Shown piece by piece: positions 28,640-36,408 of a stretch of 64,000 nucleotides of DNA. The position numbers and the translations under genes were made by a program. How positions within the stretch are numbered: position 1 is the stretch's first letter; every line of letters begins with the position of its first letter. Under the pieces are notes generated by a model. The model worked only from the letters and a program-made list of their open reading frames with translations, did no database searches and was not told where the DNA came from. The stretch is taken from positions 326,195 through 390,194 of the forward strand of contig NZ_BOOF01000001.1 in the NCBI RefSeq assembly GCF_016863095.1. The letters are read 5' to 3'. Source of the DNA: Microbispora siamensis. GTDB lineage: Bacteria; Actinomycetota; Actinomycetes; Streptosporangiales; Streptosporangiaceae.

Positions 28640-29215
28640 TCACTCCTTGCGGAGTCGCTGTAGGTCATCGGGGGTGTCGACGTCCACGGGGTCGCCCGCG
28701 TCGTCGCAGGGCACGGCCGTGACCAGGCCGGGGTGCGCGCGCAGGAACGGCCGCGCGCCCACGTCGCCCTCGGCGAGCGCGGCCACCTCCGCCAGGTGCT
28801 CGCGCGCGATGAGCACCGGGTTGCGCGGCGCCCCGCCGTACGCCGCGACGGCGACACGGGCGCCGGACTCGAACGCCGCGATCAGCCGGCGCACCGCCTC
28901 GGGCCGCACCAGCGGCTGGTCGGCCAGCGCGATCACCACCGCGGGGGCGGCCGGCGGGAGCGCGCGCAGCCCGGCCCGCAGCGACGACCCCATGCCGGCC
29001 GCCCAGCCGGGATTGCGCACGACGACCGCTCCGGCGACCGGCACGTCGGCGGCCCCGAGGACGATCAGCACCGGCCGGCACCCGCCCTCGGCGAGCAGCC
29101 GCACCCCGCGGTCGGCCAGCCGCTCCCCCTCGAACTCCACCAGCGCCTTCGGCCCGCCGAACCGGCTGCCGCCTCCGGCGGCCAGCAGCAGCCCGGCGAC
29201 CGGCGCGCCGCTCAC
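28640..29215 (-). CDS. MocA/MobA-like molybdenum cofactor nucleotidyltransferase
   Basis: NTP-transferase fold protein likely converting molybdopterin cofactor to its cytidine (or guanine) dinucleotide form for a molybdo-hydroxylase. The 191 residues open with LLLAAGGGSRFGGPKALVEF, the nucleotidyltransferase signature, followed by RNPGWAAGMGSSLRAGL, ALADQPLVRPEAV and the C-terminal CDDAGDPVDVDTPDDLQ. Start GTG 29215 overlaps the xdhC stop as GTGA. Last gene of the maturation cassette. MocA (CTP-specific) is favoured over MobA by its XdhC neighbour. Confidence 0.85.
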   Translation of the reverse strand: MSGAPVAGLLLAAGGGSRFGGPKALVEFEGERLADRGVRLLAEGGCRPVLIVLGAADVPVAGAVVVRNPGWAAGMGSSLRAGLRALPPAAPAVVIALADQPLVRPEAVRRLIAAFESGARVAVAAYGGAPRNPVLIAREHLAEVAALAEGDVGARPFLRAHPGLVTAVPCDDAGDPVDVDTPDDLQRLRKE

Positions 29216-30312
29216 CGCGACTCGCAGTGGATGCGTCCCGACGTCTCGGTGAGCGGCCTGCCGCTGCCGCCCCAGCGCAGCTGGATCAGCTCGGCCGCGA
29301 TCGACACGGCCGTCTCCTCCGGCGTGCGCGCCCCGAGGTCGAGCCCGATCGGCGACCTCAGCCGGGCGAGTTCGTCCTCGGTCAGGCCCGCCTCGCGCAG
29401 CCGCGCCAGCCGGTCCGCGTGCGTGCGCCGCGACCCCATGGCCCCGACGTACGCCGCGGGGGTGCGCAGGGCCACCTCCAGCAGCGGCACGTCGAACTTC
29501 GGGTCGTGGGTGAGCACGCAGATCGCGGTGCGCTCGTCGACCTCGGCGGCGGCCAGGTAGTCGTGCGGCCAGGCCACCACGACCTCGTCGGCCTCGGGGA
29601 ACCGCTTGGCCGTGGCGAAGACCGGCCGCGCGTCGCACACCACCACGTGGTAGCCGAGGAAGCGGCCGATCCGCGCGACGGCCGCGGCGAAGTCGATCGC
29701 ACCGAAGACCAGCATGCGCGGCGGCGGCGCGAACGACTGCACGAACACCCGCAGGTCGTCCAGCCGCCGCTCGCCCTCCGGGCCGTAGCGCCGCACGCCG
29801 GTCAGGCCCTGCGCGAGCATGCCGCGCACGTCGTCGTCCACCGCGTCGTCGAGCCGGGCAGAGCCGAGCGAGCCCGCCGCCCGGTCCGGCCAGACCACGC
29901 GGCGCGCCCCCACGCGGCCGGGGCCCGCGACGATCGTGGCCACGGCGACAGGACGCCGCGCGGCGACATCCGCGGCGACCTCCCCTAGCTGCGGATAGTC
30001 CTGTTTGGAGACCGGCTCGACGAACACGTCGATGATCCCGCCGCAGGTCAGGCCGACCGCGAAGGCGTCGTCGTCGCTCACTCCGTACCGTTCGAGCACC
30101 GGCGTCCCAGTGGCGACGACCTGTTCGGCCAGCTCGTAGACCGCGCCCTCGACGCAGCCGCCCGACACGCTGCCGGCCGCCTCGCCGTCGAGGACGGCCA
30201 TGGCCGCGCCGGGCGGGCGCGGCGCGCTGCGGAAGGTGCCGACGACGGTGGCGAGGCCGAACCGCCGCCCCTGCTCCCACCAGCGCAGCATCTGGTCCAG
30301 CACGTCACGCAC
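29212..30312 (-). CDS. XdhC/CoxI-family molybdenum cofactor insertion protein
   Basis: XdhC-type proteins bind molybdenum cofactor, assist its sulfuration and insert it into xanthine or CO dehydrogenase-type enzymes. The 366 residues have an N-terminal XdhC/CoxI domain (LATVVGTFRSAPRPPGAAMA, GSVSGGCVEGAVYELAEQV, VGLTCGGIIDVFVEP) and a C-terminal Rossmann domain (LVFGAIDFAAAVARIGRFLG, AYVGAMGSRRTHADRLARL). Start GTG 30312 has GGGGAGAGG just upstream and overlaps the VWA gene by eight bases. Both neighbours fit cofactor maturation. Confidence 0.9.
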   Translation of the reverse strand: MRDVLDQMLRWWEQGRRFGLATVVGTFRSAPRPPGAAMAVLDGEAAGSVSGGCVEGAVYELAEQVVATGTPVLERYGVSDDDAFAVGLTCGGIIDVFVEPVSKQDYPQLGEVAADVAARRPVAVATIVAGPGRVGARRVVWPDRAAGSLGSARLDDAVDDDVRGMLAQGLTGVRRYGPEGERRLDDLRVFVQSFAPPPRMLVFGAIDFAAAVARIGRFLGYHVVVCDARPVFATAKRFPEADEVVVAWPHDYLAAAEVDERTAICVLTHDPKFDVPLLEVALRTPAAYVGAMGSRRTHADRLARLREAGLTEDELARLRSPIGLDLGARTPEETAVSIAAELIQLRWGGSGRPLTETSGRIHCESR

Positions 30313-31519
30313 CGGCCTCTCCCCTCCCGACAGCCCGGACGGGCCGCACGGGCCGGTCGCCGGCCAGCAGCGCGGCCAGCTCCTCGTACGCGGCCAGGCT
30401 GTGCCCGGCGACGAAGTCCGTGACATACGGCAGCGCCGCGCGGATGCCCGCGGTCAGCGGCCGGTACGCCGGGTCGCCCTTGTGCGGGTTGACCCACACG
30501 ACGCGGCGGGCGAGCCGGGACAGCCGGGCCATCTGCGCGCCCAGCAGGTCGGCCCGGCCCCGCTCCCATCCGTCGGAGGCGATCACGACGATCGCGCCCC
30601 GGGGGTCGGGCAGGCGCAGCAGCGCCCGCACCTCCTCCCCCAGCCGGGTGCCGCCGCTCCAGTCGGGGATGGCCGCCGAGCACTCGTCCATGGCGAGACC
30701 GGGGTCGCGGTGGCGGAGCGCGGCGGTGATCCTGGTGAGCCGGGTTCCCACGCTGAACACCTCGGTCGCCCCCGGCTCCGCGCGCACCAGCGCGTGGGCG
30801 AGGCGCAGCAGCGTGTCGGCGTAGGCGGCCATCGAGCCGCTGACGTCCACGAGCATGACGACCCGGCGCGGCCGGTCCCTGCGCACGCGGCGGCGCAGCC
30901 GGGCCGGTTCCCCGCCGTGCCGCAGGATCTCCCTGACCGTGCGCCGCGCGTCCGTCGCGCCGCCGTGGGGCGACGGCCGGTAGCGCCGCGACCTGCGCGG
31001 CTGCCGCGCGCCGCGCAGCAGCGCGAGCAGGCGGTGCACCTCCCGCCGCTCGGCCTCGCTCATCCGCGCCACGTCCCGGTGCCGCAGCACCTCGATCTCG
31101 CTCACCGTGGCCGGGGGCGCTCCGGGCTCGCCCGCCGGTTCCCGCTCCCCGCCGCCGTACGGCGCCGCCACCGGGCGGGTCACGGACACGGTCGTCGTCC
31201 GGACGCGGCGCGGGGCGGGGAAGGCGGCGGAGAAGTAGGCCGCGAAGCAGCGGTCGTAGCGGGGCAGGTCGTCGGGCCCGGCGCACAGGGTGAGACGGCC
31301 CGCCCAGTAGACGTTCCGCCCGTCGGCCGCGTCGAGGTGGCCGAGCGCCGCGAGGAAGCTCTGGGTGCGATGGTGGTCGGCCGCGACCCCGGCCGCCCGG
31401 AGCGTCCGGGCGAACCCGGTCAGCACCGCGACCGGTCCGGGACCGGACGAAGCGAGCGGGTCCTGGCGGTGGCCGTCCCCGCCCCGGCCGGTCACGCCGG
31501 CGCCGTCAGCCACGGCCAC
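30305..31519 (-). CDS. CoxE-like VWA domain protein
   Basis: VWA protein of the type that works with a MoxR-like ATPase in maturing the molybdenum-copper site of CO dehydrogenase. Of 404 residues, the N-terminal part carries FARTLRAAGVAADHHRTQSF, a middle basic linker (ARQPRRSRRYRPSPHGGATD) follows, and the C-terminal VWA domain has the MIDAS motif VMLVDVSGSMAAYADT. Downstream conserved pieces are RLTRITAAL and VVIASDGWERGRADLL. Start GTG 31519 overlaps the ATPase gene by 14 bases. Confidence 0.88.
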   Translation of the reverse strand: MAVADGAGVTGRGGDGHRQDPLASSGPGPVAVLTGFARTLRAAGVAADHHRTQSFLAALGHLDAADGRNVYWAGRLTLCAGPDDLPRYDRCFAAYFSAAFPAPRRVRTTTVSVTRPVAAPYGGGEREPAGEPGAPPATVSEIEVLRHRDVARMSEAERREVHRLLALLRGARQPRRSRRYRPSPHGGATDARRTVREILRHGGEPARLRRRVRRDRPRRVVMLVDVSGSMAAYADTLLRLAHALVRAEPGATEVFSVGTRLTRITAALRHRDPGLAMDECSAAIPDWSGGTRLGEEVRALLRLPDPRGAIVVIASDGWERGRADLLGAQMARLSRLARRVVWVNPHKGDPAYRPLTAGIRAALPYVTDFVAGHSLAAYEELAALLAGDRPVRPVRAVGRGEAGA

Positions 31520-32408
31520 CGTCCCGCGTGAGCAGCCCCAGGGTCCGGACGGTCTCCTGGTCCTCCCGGTGCTTGAGCACCGCGCCCAGCGTGGCGGCCG
31601 CCAGGGCGGGATCGAGCTCCACCGCGCCGAGCGTGAGCAGCGCCTCGGTCCAGTCGAGGGTCTCGGCGATGCCGGGCGGCTTGACCAGTCCGGCCTCGCG
31701 CATCCGGCCCGCCGTCCGCGCCACGTCGGCCGCGAGCCGCTCGGCGCATCCGGGCAGGCGCCGCCGCAGGATCGCCACCTCCCGGTCGAACCCCGGGTGC
31801 TCCAGCCAGTGGTAGAGGCAGCGCCGTTTGAGCGCGTCGTGCACCTCGCGGGTCCTGTTGGAGGTCAGGACGACGACCGGCGGGGTCGCGGCGCTGATCG
31901 TCCCGATCTCCGGCACCGAGATCGTGAAGTCCGACAGCACCTCGAGCAGGAACGCCTCGAACTCGTCGTCGGCCCGGTCGATCTCGTCCACGAGCAGCAC
32001 GCTGGGCTGCGTCTCCAGGGCCCGCAGCAGCGGCCTGGCGATGAGGAACCGCCGGTCGTAGATCTCGCCCTCCAGCGCGGCGACGTCGGCCACTCCGGCC
32101 GCCTCGGCCGCCTTGAGATGCAGGAGCTGGCGCGGGAAGTCCCAGTCGTACATGGCCTGCGCCGCGTCGAGCCCCTCGTGGCACTGCAGCCTGATCAGCG
32201 GCGCGTCCAGGATCGCCGCCAGCGTCTTGGCCAGCTCGGTCTTGCCGACGCCCGCCTCACCTTCCAGGAACAGCGGCCGGCCCATCTTCAGGGCGAGGTA
32301 GGCCGCGGTCGTCACGCCCTCGTCGGCCAGGTAGTCGTGGTGGTCGAGCAGCTCCGCCAGCCTCGCCGGCGCGTCGATGTCCGAGATCGTGGTCGTCCGC
32401 CGCAGCAC
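31506..32408 (-). CDS. MoxR-like AAA+ ATPase (CoxD-like)
   Basis: AAA+ chaperone of the CoxD type, proposed to help rearrange the metal site of molybdo-hydroxylases. The 300 residues show Walker A EGEAGVGKTELAKTLA (about 49-64), an LQCHEGLDAAQAMYDWDFPRQ segment characteristic of CoxD-like members, Walker B SVLLVDEIDRADDEFE and the sensor LTSNRTREVHDALKRRC. Start GTG 32408. First gene of the cassette; an intergenic stretch of about 107 bp separates it from the end of the arsR gene. Confidence 0.9.
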   Translation of the reverse strand: MLRRTTTISDIDAPARLAELLDHHDYLADEGVTTAAYLALKMGRPLFLEGEAGVGKTELAKTLAAILDAPLIRLQCHEGLDAAQAMYDWDFPRQLLHLKAAEAAGVADVAALEGEIYDRRFLIARPLLRALETQPSVLLVDEIDRADDEFEAFLLEVLSDFTISVPEIGTISAATPPVVVLTSNRTREVHDALKRRCLYHWLEHPGFDREVAILRRRLPGCAERLAADVARTAGRMREAGLVKPPGIAETLDWTEALLTLGAVELDPALAAATLGAVLKHREDQETVRTLGLLTRDGGRG

Positions 32409-32515
32409 ACGGACAGGCTACGTGGCGGCGTTCCGCAAGGCTCTGGCCGAATCCGCCAAAGCCGGGCGTGTCACACGGCCCCGTGTCGCCACGATCGCAC
32501 AGATCCGCCCGGGTT

Positions 32516-32836
32516 CTACTCCGGCGTCGCGCCGAGCACGGCGTCCAGCAGGCCGGGGAAGCGGTCGTCCAGGTCCTGCCTGCGCAGGCTCACGTACCGC
32601 TGCCGGCCCTCCGGGACGTTGCGGATCACACCGGCCTCGCGGAGGGTCTTCAGGTGGTGCGACAGCGTCGACTTCGGCACCTCTCCCCCGGTGGGCTGGC
32701 AGGCCGCCACCTCCAGCGGGCCCTGCGCGAGCCGCCGTACGAGCGCCAGCCGCGAGGGGTCGCTGAGCGCGAACAGCACGTCGGTCAGCACCAGGCTCGC
32801 GGCGTCGGGGTGCGGCAGGTCCCGGGTTCCAGGCAT
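32516..32836 (-). CDS. ArsR-family transcriptional regulator
   Basis: Small winged-helix repressor. The 106 residues contain LFALSDPSRLALVRRLAQGP and the recognition helix region KSTLSHHLKTLREAGVI, followed by a wing, GRQRYVSLRRQDLD. A lone Cys in AACQPTGGEVP is not a classical metal site, so an organic ligand or stress signal is as likely as a metal. It is divergent from the MFS gene, whose shared promoter region contains two inverted repeats. Start ATG 32836. Confidence 0.88.
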   Translation of the reverse strand: MPGTRDLPHPDAASLVLTDVLFALSDPSRLALVRRLAQGPLEVAACQPTGGEVPKSTLSHHLKTLREAGVIRNVPEGRQRYVSLRRQDLDDRFPGLLDAVLGATPE

Positions 32837-32845
32837 GGTTCGATA

Positions 32846-32858
32846 ATAGTTGAACTAT
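32846..32858. promoter_or_regulatory. palindrome ATAGTT-g-AACTAT, candidate ArsR operator 1
   Basis: Perfect 6-1-6 palindrome located 10 bp before the arsR start, in AT-richer sequence. It contains the word GTTGAAC, which recurs at 32904-32910 near the MFS start. Confidence 0.6.
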
Positions 32859-32881
32859 CGGGCGCTCCGTCGTACGGTGTG

Positions 32882-32905
32882 ACGGTTCGAAAATTCTGGA
32901 ACCGT
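32882..32905. promoter_or_regulatory. inverted repeat ACGGTTC-N10-GAACCGT, candidate ArsR operator 2
   Basis: Seven-bp perfect arms with a 10-bp spacer lie 21 bp before the MFS start ATG. With the palindrome at 32846 this gives two possible binding sites in an 89-bp divergent promoter. Confidence 0.55.
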
Positions 32906-32925
32906 TGAACGATGGGAGTGCCGAG

Positions 32926-34311
32926 ATGACGAACTCGGGGGGCTGCGCTCCGTCCGCGAACACCCTGGAGGCGGATCCGCGGGCGCCGGGCCGCGCACCC
33001 GGACCGCGGGACGACGCGGCCGGAACAGCGACAGCGACGGCGGTGACCGGGACGGTGACGGCCGGAACGGTGCCGGAGATGGCCGCAGGGACGGCGGCGC
33101 GCGGCCGGATCTCCCGCAGGGCCGGGTTCTGGCTGCTCGCCGGGACCCTGGTGGCGTTCATGGCCGCCGCGAGCACCCCCTCCCCGCTGTACGTGCTCTA
33201 CCAGCAGCGCTGGGGGTTCTCGGCCGCGACGCTGACCGCCGTGTTCGCGGTCTACGCCCTCGCGCTGCTGATCGCGCTTCTCACCGTCGGCGGGCTGTCC
33301 GACCACGTCGGCCGCCGGCCCGTGCTGATCGCGGCCCTGCTGGCCGAGGCGGGCGCCATGGTCGCGTTCCTGACGGCGGACGGCGTCGGGCCGCTGCTGC
33401 TGGCCAGGGCGGTGCAGGGCCTGGCCACCGGAGCGGCGACGGGCGCGATCAGCGCCGGCCTGGTGGACCTGCAGCCCGCATCGCGCCGCGTCCGCCAACT
33501 GGGCGCGCTGGTCAACAGCGTCGCGCCGACCGGCGGCCTGGCCGCGGGAGCGCTCGGCGCCGGCCTGTTCGTGCGTTACACGGCCACCCCGACGACCTCG
33601 GTCTTCGTCGTGCTCACGGCCGTCTTCGTCCTGCTGGCGGCCGCGATGGCGCTGCTGCCCGAGCCGGTCGCGCTCCGTCCCGGCCGGGGGCGGGACGCGC
33701 TCGTCTCGCTGCGCCCACGGGTGGCCGTGCCACGGCCCGTCCGCGGCGCGTTCGCGGCGGCCGTTCCCTGCCTGGTCGCCACGTGGGCCCTGGGCGGGCT
33801 CTACCTGTCGCTGGGCGGCTCGCTGACCGCGGGCGTGCTGCACGTCCCCGACCGCCTGGTCGGCGGGCTCGTCGTCACCGCGCTCACCGCCGCCGGGGCG
33901 GTGGCGTCGCTGGTCGTGCGCGACCTGCCGGCGAGGCGGGTCATGGCGGGCGGGTCGCTGGTGCTCGCCGCCGGCGCCGGCCTGACCCTGGCCGCGCTCG
34001 CCGCCGCGTCCACGCCGATGTTCTTCGCCGGGACGGCCGTGGCGGGCTGCGGGTTCGGCAGCGCCTTCCTCGGCGCGTTCCGCTCGCTCGCGGCGCTGGC
34101 CGGCCCCGCCGAGCGGGCCGGGATGTTCGCCTCCGTCTACGTCGTCAGCTACCTCGCCTTCAGCGTGCCCGCGGTCGCGGCGGGGATCGCGGTGCCGTCG
34201 CTCGGCCTGCGGGCCACGGCCGGGGTGTACGGCTGCGCGGTCGTCGTCCTGGCCCTCCTCGCGGCGGTCCTCGGCCTCGCCCAGGAGCGCGCGGCGGCCC
34301 GCACGGCCTGA
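32926..34311 (+). CDS. MFS transporter
   Basis: Major facilitator superfamily permease, probably a drug or metabolite exporter. The 461 residues have an unusually long N-terminal cytoplasmic tail of about 65 residues rich in Thr, Ala and Gly (TATATAVTGTVTAGTV). About twelve hydrophobic segments follow, with the loop 2-3 motif LSDHVGRRPVLIAALLAE. Start ATG 32926 has GGGAG seven bases upstream; an in-frame TTG at 32905 overlaps the inverted repeat and is rejected. Regulation by the divergent ArsR protein is likely from the layout. Confidence 0.9.
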   Translation: MTNSGGCAPSANTLEADPRAPGRAPGPRDDAAGTATATAVTGTVTAGTVPEMAAGTAARGRISRRAGFWLLAGTLVAFMAAASTPSPLYVLYQQRWGFSAATLTAVFAVYALALLIALLTVGGLSDHVGRRPVLIAALLAEAGAMVAFLTADGVGPLLLARAVQGLATGAATGAISAGLVDLQPASRRVRQLGALVNSVAPTGGLAAGALGAGLFVRYTATPTTSVFVVLTAVFVLLAAAMALLPEPVALRPGRGRDALVSLRPRVAVPRPVRGAFAAAVPCLVATWALGGLYLSLGGSLTAGVLHVPDRLVGGLVVTALTAAGAVASLVVRDLPARRVMAGGSLVLAAGAGLTLAALAAASTPMFFAGTAVAGCGFGSAFLGAFRSLAALAGPAERAGMFASVYVVSYLAFSVPAVAAGIAVPSLGLRATAGVYGCAVVVLALLAAVLGLAQERAAARTA

Positions 34312-34345
34312 AGAGACCCGCGCAGCGCCCCTTAGGGTTCGGCGC

Positions 34346-34960
34346 ATGACCGACGATCGGAGCCTGCCCCGGCCCGGCTGCCTCACCGGCTCGCCGGCCG
34401 GGCGGGCGCTCGCCGCCGAACTGACCGCCCGCTGGGCGGAGCCGCACCGGCGCTACCACACCACGGCCCATCTGCGGGCGGTCCTGGCCGCGATCGAGCC
34501 GCTCGCCGCGCAGGCCCGGGACGCCGACGCCGTACGGCTGGCCGCGTGGTTCCACGACGCCGTCTACGAGGGGCGGCCGGGCTGGGACGAGGAGCGCAGC
34601 GCCCAGCTCGCCCAGGCCCGGCTGCCCGCCTGCGGCCTGCCCGCGGAGCGGGTGCGCGAGGTGGCCCGGCTCGTGCGGCTCACGGCGGGGCACGCCTACG
34701 AGCCCGGCGACATGAACGCGGCGGTCCTGTGCGACGCCGATCTCGCGATCCTCGCGGCGCCGCCCGGCGCGTACGAGACGTACACGAGGGCCGTACGCGA
34801 GGAGTACCGGCACGTGCCGGACGAGGCGTTCAGGACCGGACGGGCCGCGGTGCTGCGGGAGTTGCTCGGCAAGCCCCGCCTGTTCGGCACTCCCGTGGGC
34901 CGGGACCTGTGGGAGCTGCGGGCGCGTGAGAACGTCACCGCCGAACTGACCGCACTCTGA
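34346..34960 (+). CDS. HD-domain predicted metal-dependent phosphohydrolase
   Basis: HD-superfamily protein of the small cytoplasmic type; substrate unknown. The 204 residues show RWAEPHRRYHTTAHLRAVL (first His), WFHDAVYEGRPGWDEERSA (HD motif) and LCDADLAILAAPPGAYETYT (distal Asp), with REEYRHVPDEAF, matching a widespread family annotated only as predicted hydrolase. Start ATG 34346, 34 bp after the MFS stop, so read-through is possible. Confidence 0.8.
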   Translation: MTDDRSLPRPGCLTGSPAGRALAAELTARWAEPHRRYHTTAHLRAVLAAIEPLAAQARDADAVRLAAWFHDAVYEGRPGWDEERSAQLAQARLPACGLPAERVREVARLVRLTAGHAYEPGDMNAAVLCDADLAILAAPPGAYETYTRAVREEYRHVPDEAFRTGRAAVLRELLGKPRLFGTPVGRDLWELRARENVTAELTAL

Positions 34961-35028
34961 AACCACCCTCTGAGCCGCTTTCTGAGCGGTCCGAGCACAC
35001 GGCGAGCCGCGGCGGGTCGCTGCCCGGC

Positions 35029-35056
35029 CGGCTGGTGAACCGGCACACGCCAGCCG
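35029..35056. terminator. weak hairpin between convergent genes
   Basis: CGGCTGG (35029-35035) and CCAGCCG (35050-35056) can pair around a 14-base loop between the HD gene and the DUF4031 gene. Stem is short, so the assignment is tentative. Confidence 0.35.
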
Positions 35057-35075
35057 CGCGCCTTTACGATGTAGA

Positions 35076-35342
35076 TCAGGTGCGGGTCCTGGGCCGGCGC
35101 AGGCCCGACTCGCGCAGGCGGCGCACCAGTTCCTGGCTGCCGACGGGCTCGGCCCCGAGGAACACGGCCCGGTCGTAGACCGTCTCCGGCACGTCGTAGT
35201 GGTCCCGGTCGAAGGCCCGCTCGGGCACGCCGAGCAGCCGGGCGAAGTCGTGCAGTTCCTCCAGCGAGGAGTCGCTCACCAGGTGGGACCACAGCAGGCC
35301 CCGGGGTCCCGGCCAGTTCGGCCGGTCGATCAGCACCGCCAT
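35076..35342 (-). CDS. DUF4031 small protein
   Basis: Conserved 88-residue protein of unknown function. MAVLIDRPNWPGPRGLLWSH, SLEELHDFARLLGVPERAFD and DHYDVPETVYDRAVFLGAEP match the DUF4031 family, which is widespread in actinobacteria. Start ATG 35342. Transcribed towards the HD gene; no operon partner. Confidence 0.85.
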   Translation of the reverse strand: MAVLIDRPNWPGPRGLLWSHLVSDSSLEELHDFARLLGVPERAFDRDHYDVPETVYDRAVFLGAEPVGSQELVRRLRESGLRRPRTRT

Positions 35343-35606
35343 GCGCCCCTCCCCTGGGCCGGTCGGGTAACCCGCAGCGGAAAGCGAGGACTACCCGACC
35401 GGTCCACTGCGGGGTCCGGGAGCCGTCCCCCGGTGTCGTCCCGGGCGAGCATAGCCCCGGGGCGCCGGCCGCCACCTCGTCGCCGCCCGTCCCCCGGCGA
35501 TACGGCAGCCGACGCCGGCACGGCGGTGAGCGGTTCCGAGCGAATATCAGATGACCGGAGAACGCCTCGACGATCCCCCGAGGACCGCCTCAGCGGGAAT
35601 CACCCT
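35343..35606. other. intergenic region without recognised content
   Basis: This 264-bp stretch lies between the DUF4031 start and the peptide gene's stop. I see no ORF with plausible composition. AGCGGG (35592-35597) and CCCGCT (35624-35629) could form a long-loop stem spanning the end of the peptide gene. Confidence 0.4.
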
Positions 35607-35846
35607 CTAGCATTTCCCCGGAACCCGCTGACACTTGGGACAGCATTTGAACTTACGGTGGTTTGTGCATCGATAGGTGCACTTGGGCGACGGCTTTGGC
35701 TTCGCGTGAATTCCGGGAGCCGCGTGCGTGACGGCCGTGCCGCCCTGGCCTCCCGATGCCGACGCCGGAGACGCCGCGGCCGGCCAGAGCGCGATCGTGC
35801 CGAGCACCGCCGAGCCGATGATCATGCTGAATCGCCCACCTCGCAT
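35607..35846 (-). CDS. small secreted cationic six-cysteine peptide
   Basis: Not recognised as a named family. The 79 residues have a signal peptide (MRGGRFSMIIGSAVLGTIAL, likely cleavage near ASA-SG at 30-31), a Gly/Thr/Pro spacer with HAKPKPSPK, and a C-terminal cysteine-rich module. Its six Cys at 56, 60, 68, 69, 72 and 79 give C-x3-C-x7-CC-x2-C-x6-C. The module is strongly basic (nine Lys/Arg/His among the last 25 residues). This is the profile of a defensin-like or toxin-like disulfide peptide. Start ATG 35846 has a strong GGGGAAAGGG SD. The coding DNA of the Cys module is clearly less GC-rich than its surroundings. Confidence 0.7.
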   Translation of the reverse strand: MRGGRFSMIIGSAVLGTIALWPAAASPASASGGQGGTAVTHAAPGIHAKPKPSPKCTYRCTNHRKFKCCPKCQRVPGKC

Positions 35847-36408
35847 GCCCTTTCCCCTTCCGATCAAGCCGCCATGCGGCGAATCGGGTGTTCCTACCTC
35901 ATTGTCCGAATCGCCTCCGGGAGGCGTCCACCCCACCGCCCGCCCCCCGAGATGATCCGGGGAAAATCCGAGGCGAATCGCGATCCGGCGATTGGCATGG
36001 ATCGATGAATGACGTGCCGGATCAGATCCGGAATGGTGCCGCCTCTGGTCTCCGCTGGCGCGGGATCTACGTCCGCACGAGGCGCCGGGCCGCGCCCGGC
36101 CGGATTTCCCCGGCGAATTCGCCGCGCCTTCCGCGCTTTCGCCATACGAACCGTGCGGCGGCCCCAAAATGTCCGTCCGACCACGGCATGGAAAGCGCCC
36201 CGACCCGGCAAAAGCCCGCATAGTCGCCATCTGGGTGGCAACCGTCGTCCAGAACGCGCCCTCGCGTTGGAGGCCGGGACGGCCCGCGACAGCCGTGAGC
36301 GTTCGCGGCGAAGGGCGCCGACAACACCCGCGACGGCCCGGATTCGGGACGCCAGACGGTGCGCGGGCCGGTGCGCCGCGGAACCACAGGGTCCATAGGG
36401 GGAAAACG
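35847..36408. other. 562-bp divergent intergenic region
   Basis: It separates the Cys-rich peptide gene and the lipoprotein gene. ORFs crossing it have Arg/Pro/Ala-rich shadow composition and no SD, so I call no gene. It contains short inverted words (GGATC and GATCC near 35954-36030) and, at the right end, a 21-bp motif shared with the moxR upstream region. Its composition is more mixed than in the flanking core regions, consistent with accessory DNA. Confidence 0.5.
36380..36400 (+). promoter_or_regulatory. shared upstream motif, copy 2 (lipoprotein gene)
   Basis: GGAACCACAGGG, two variable bases, CATAGGG; matches 17183-17203 at 19 of 21 positions. Here it ends eight bases before the ATG and its last Gs form part of the SD, so it could be a leader element rather than a promoter. 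Confidence 0.35.
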
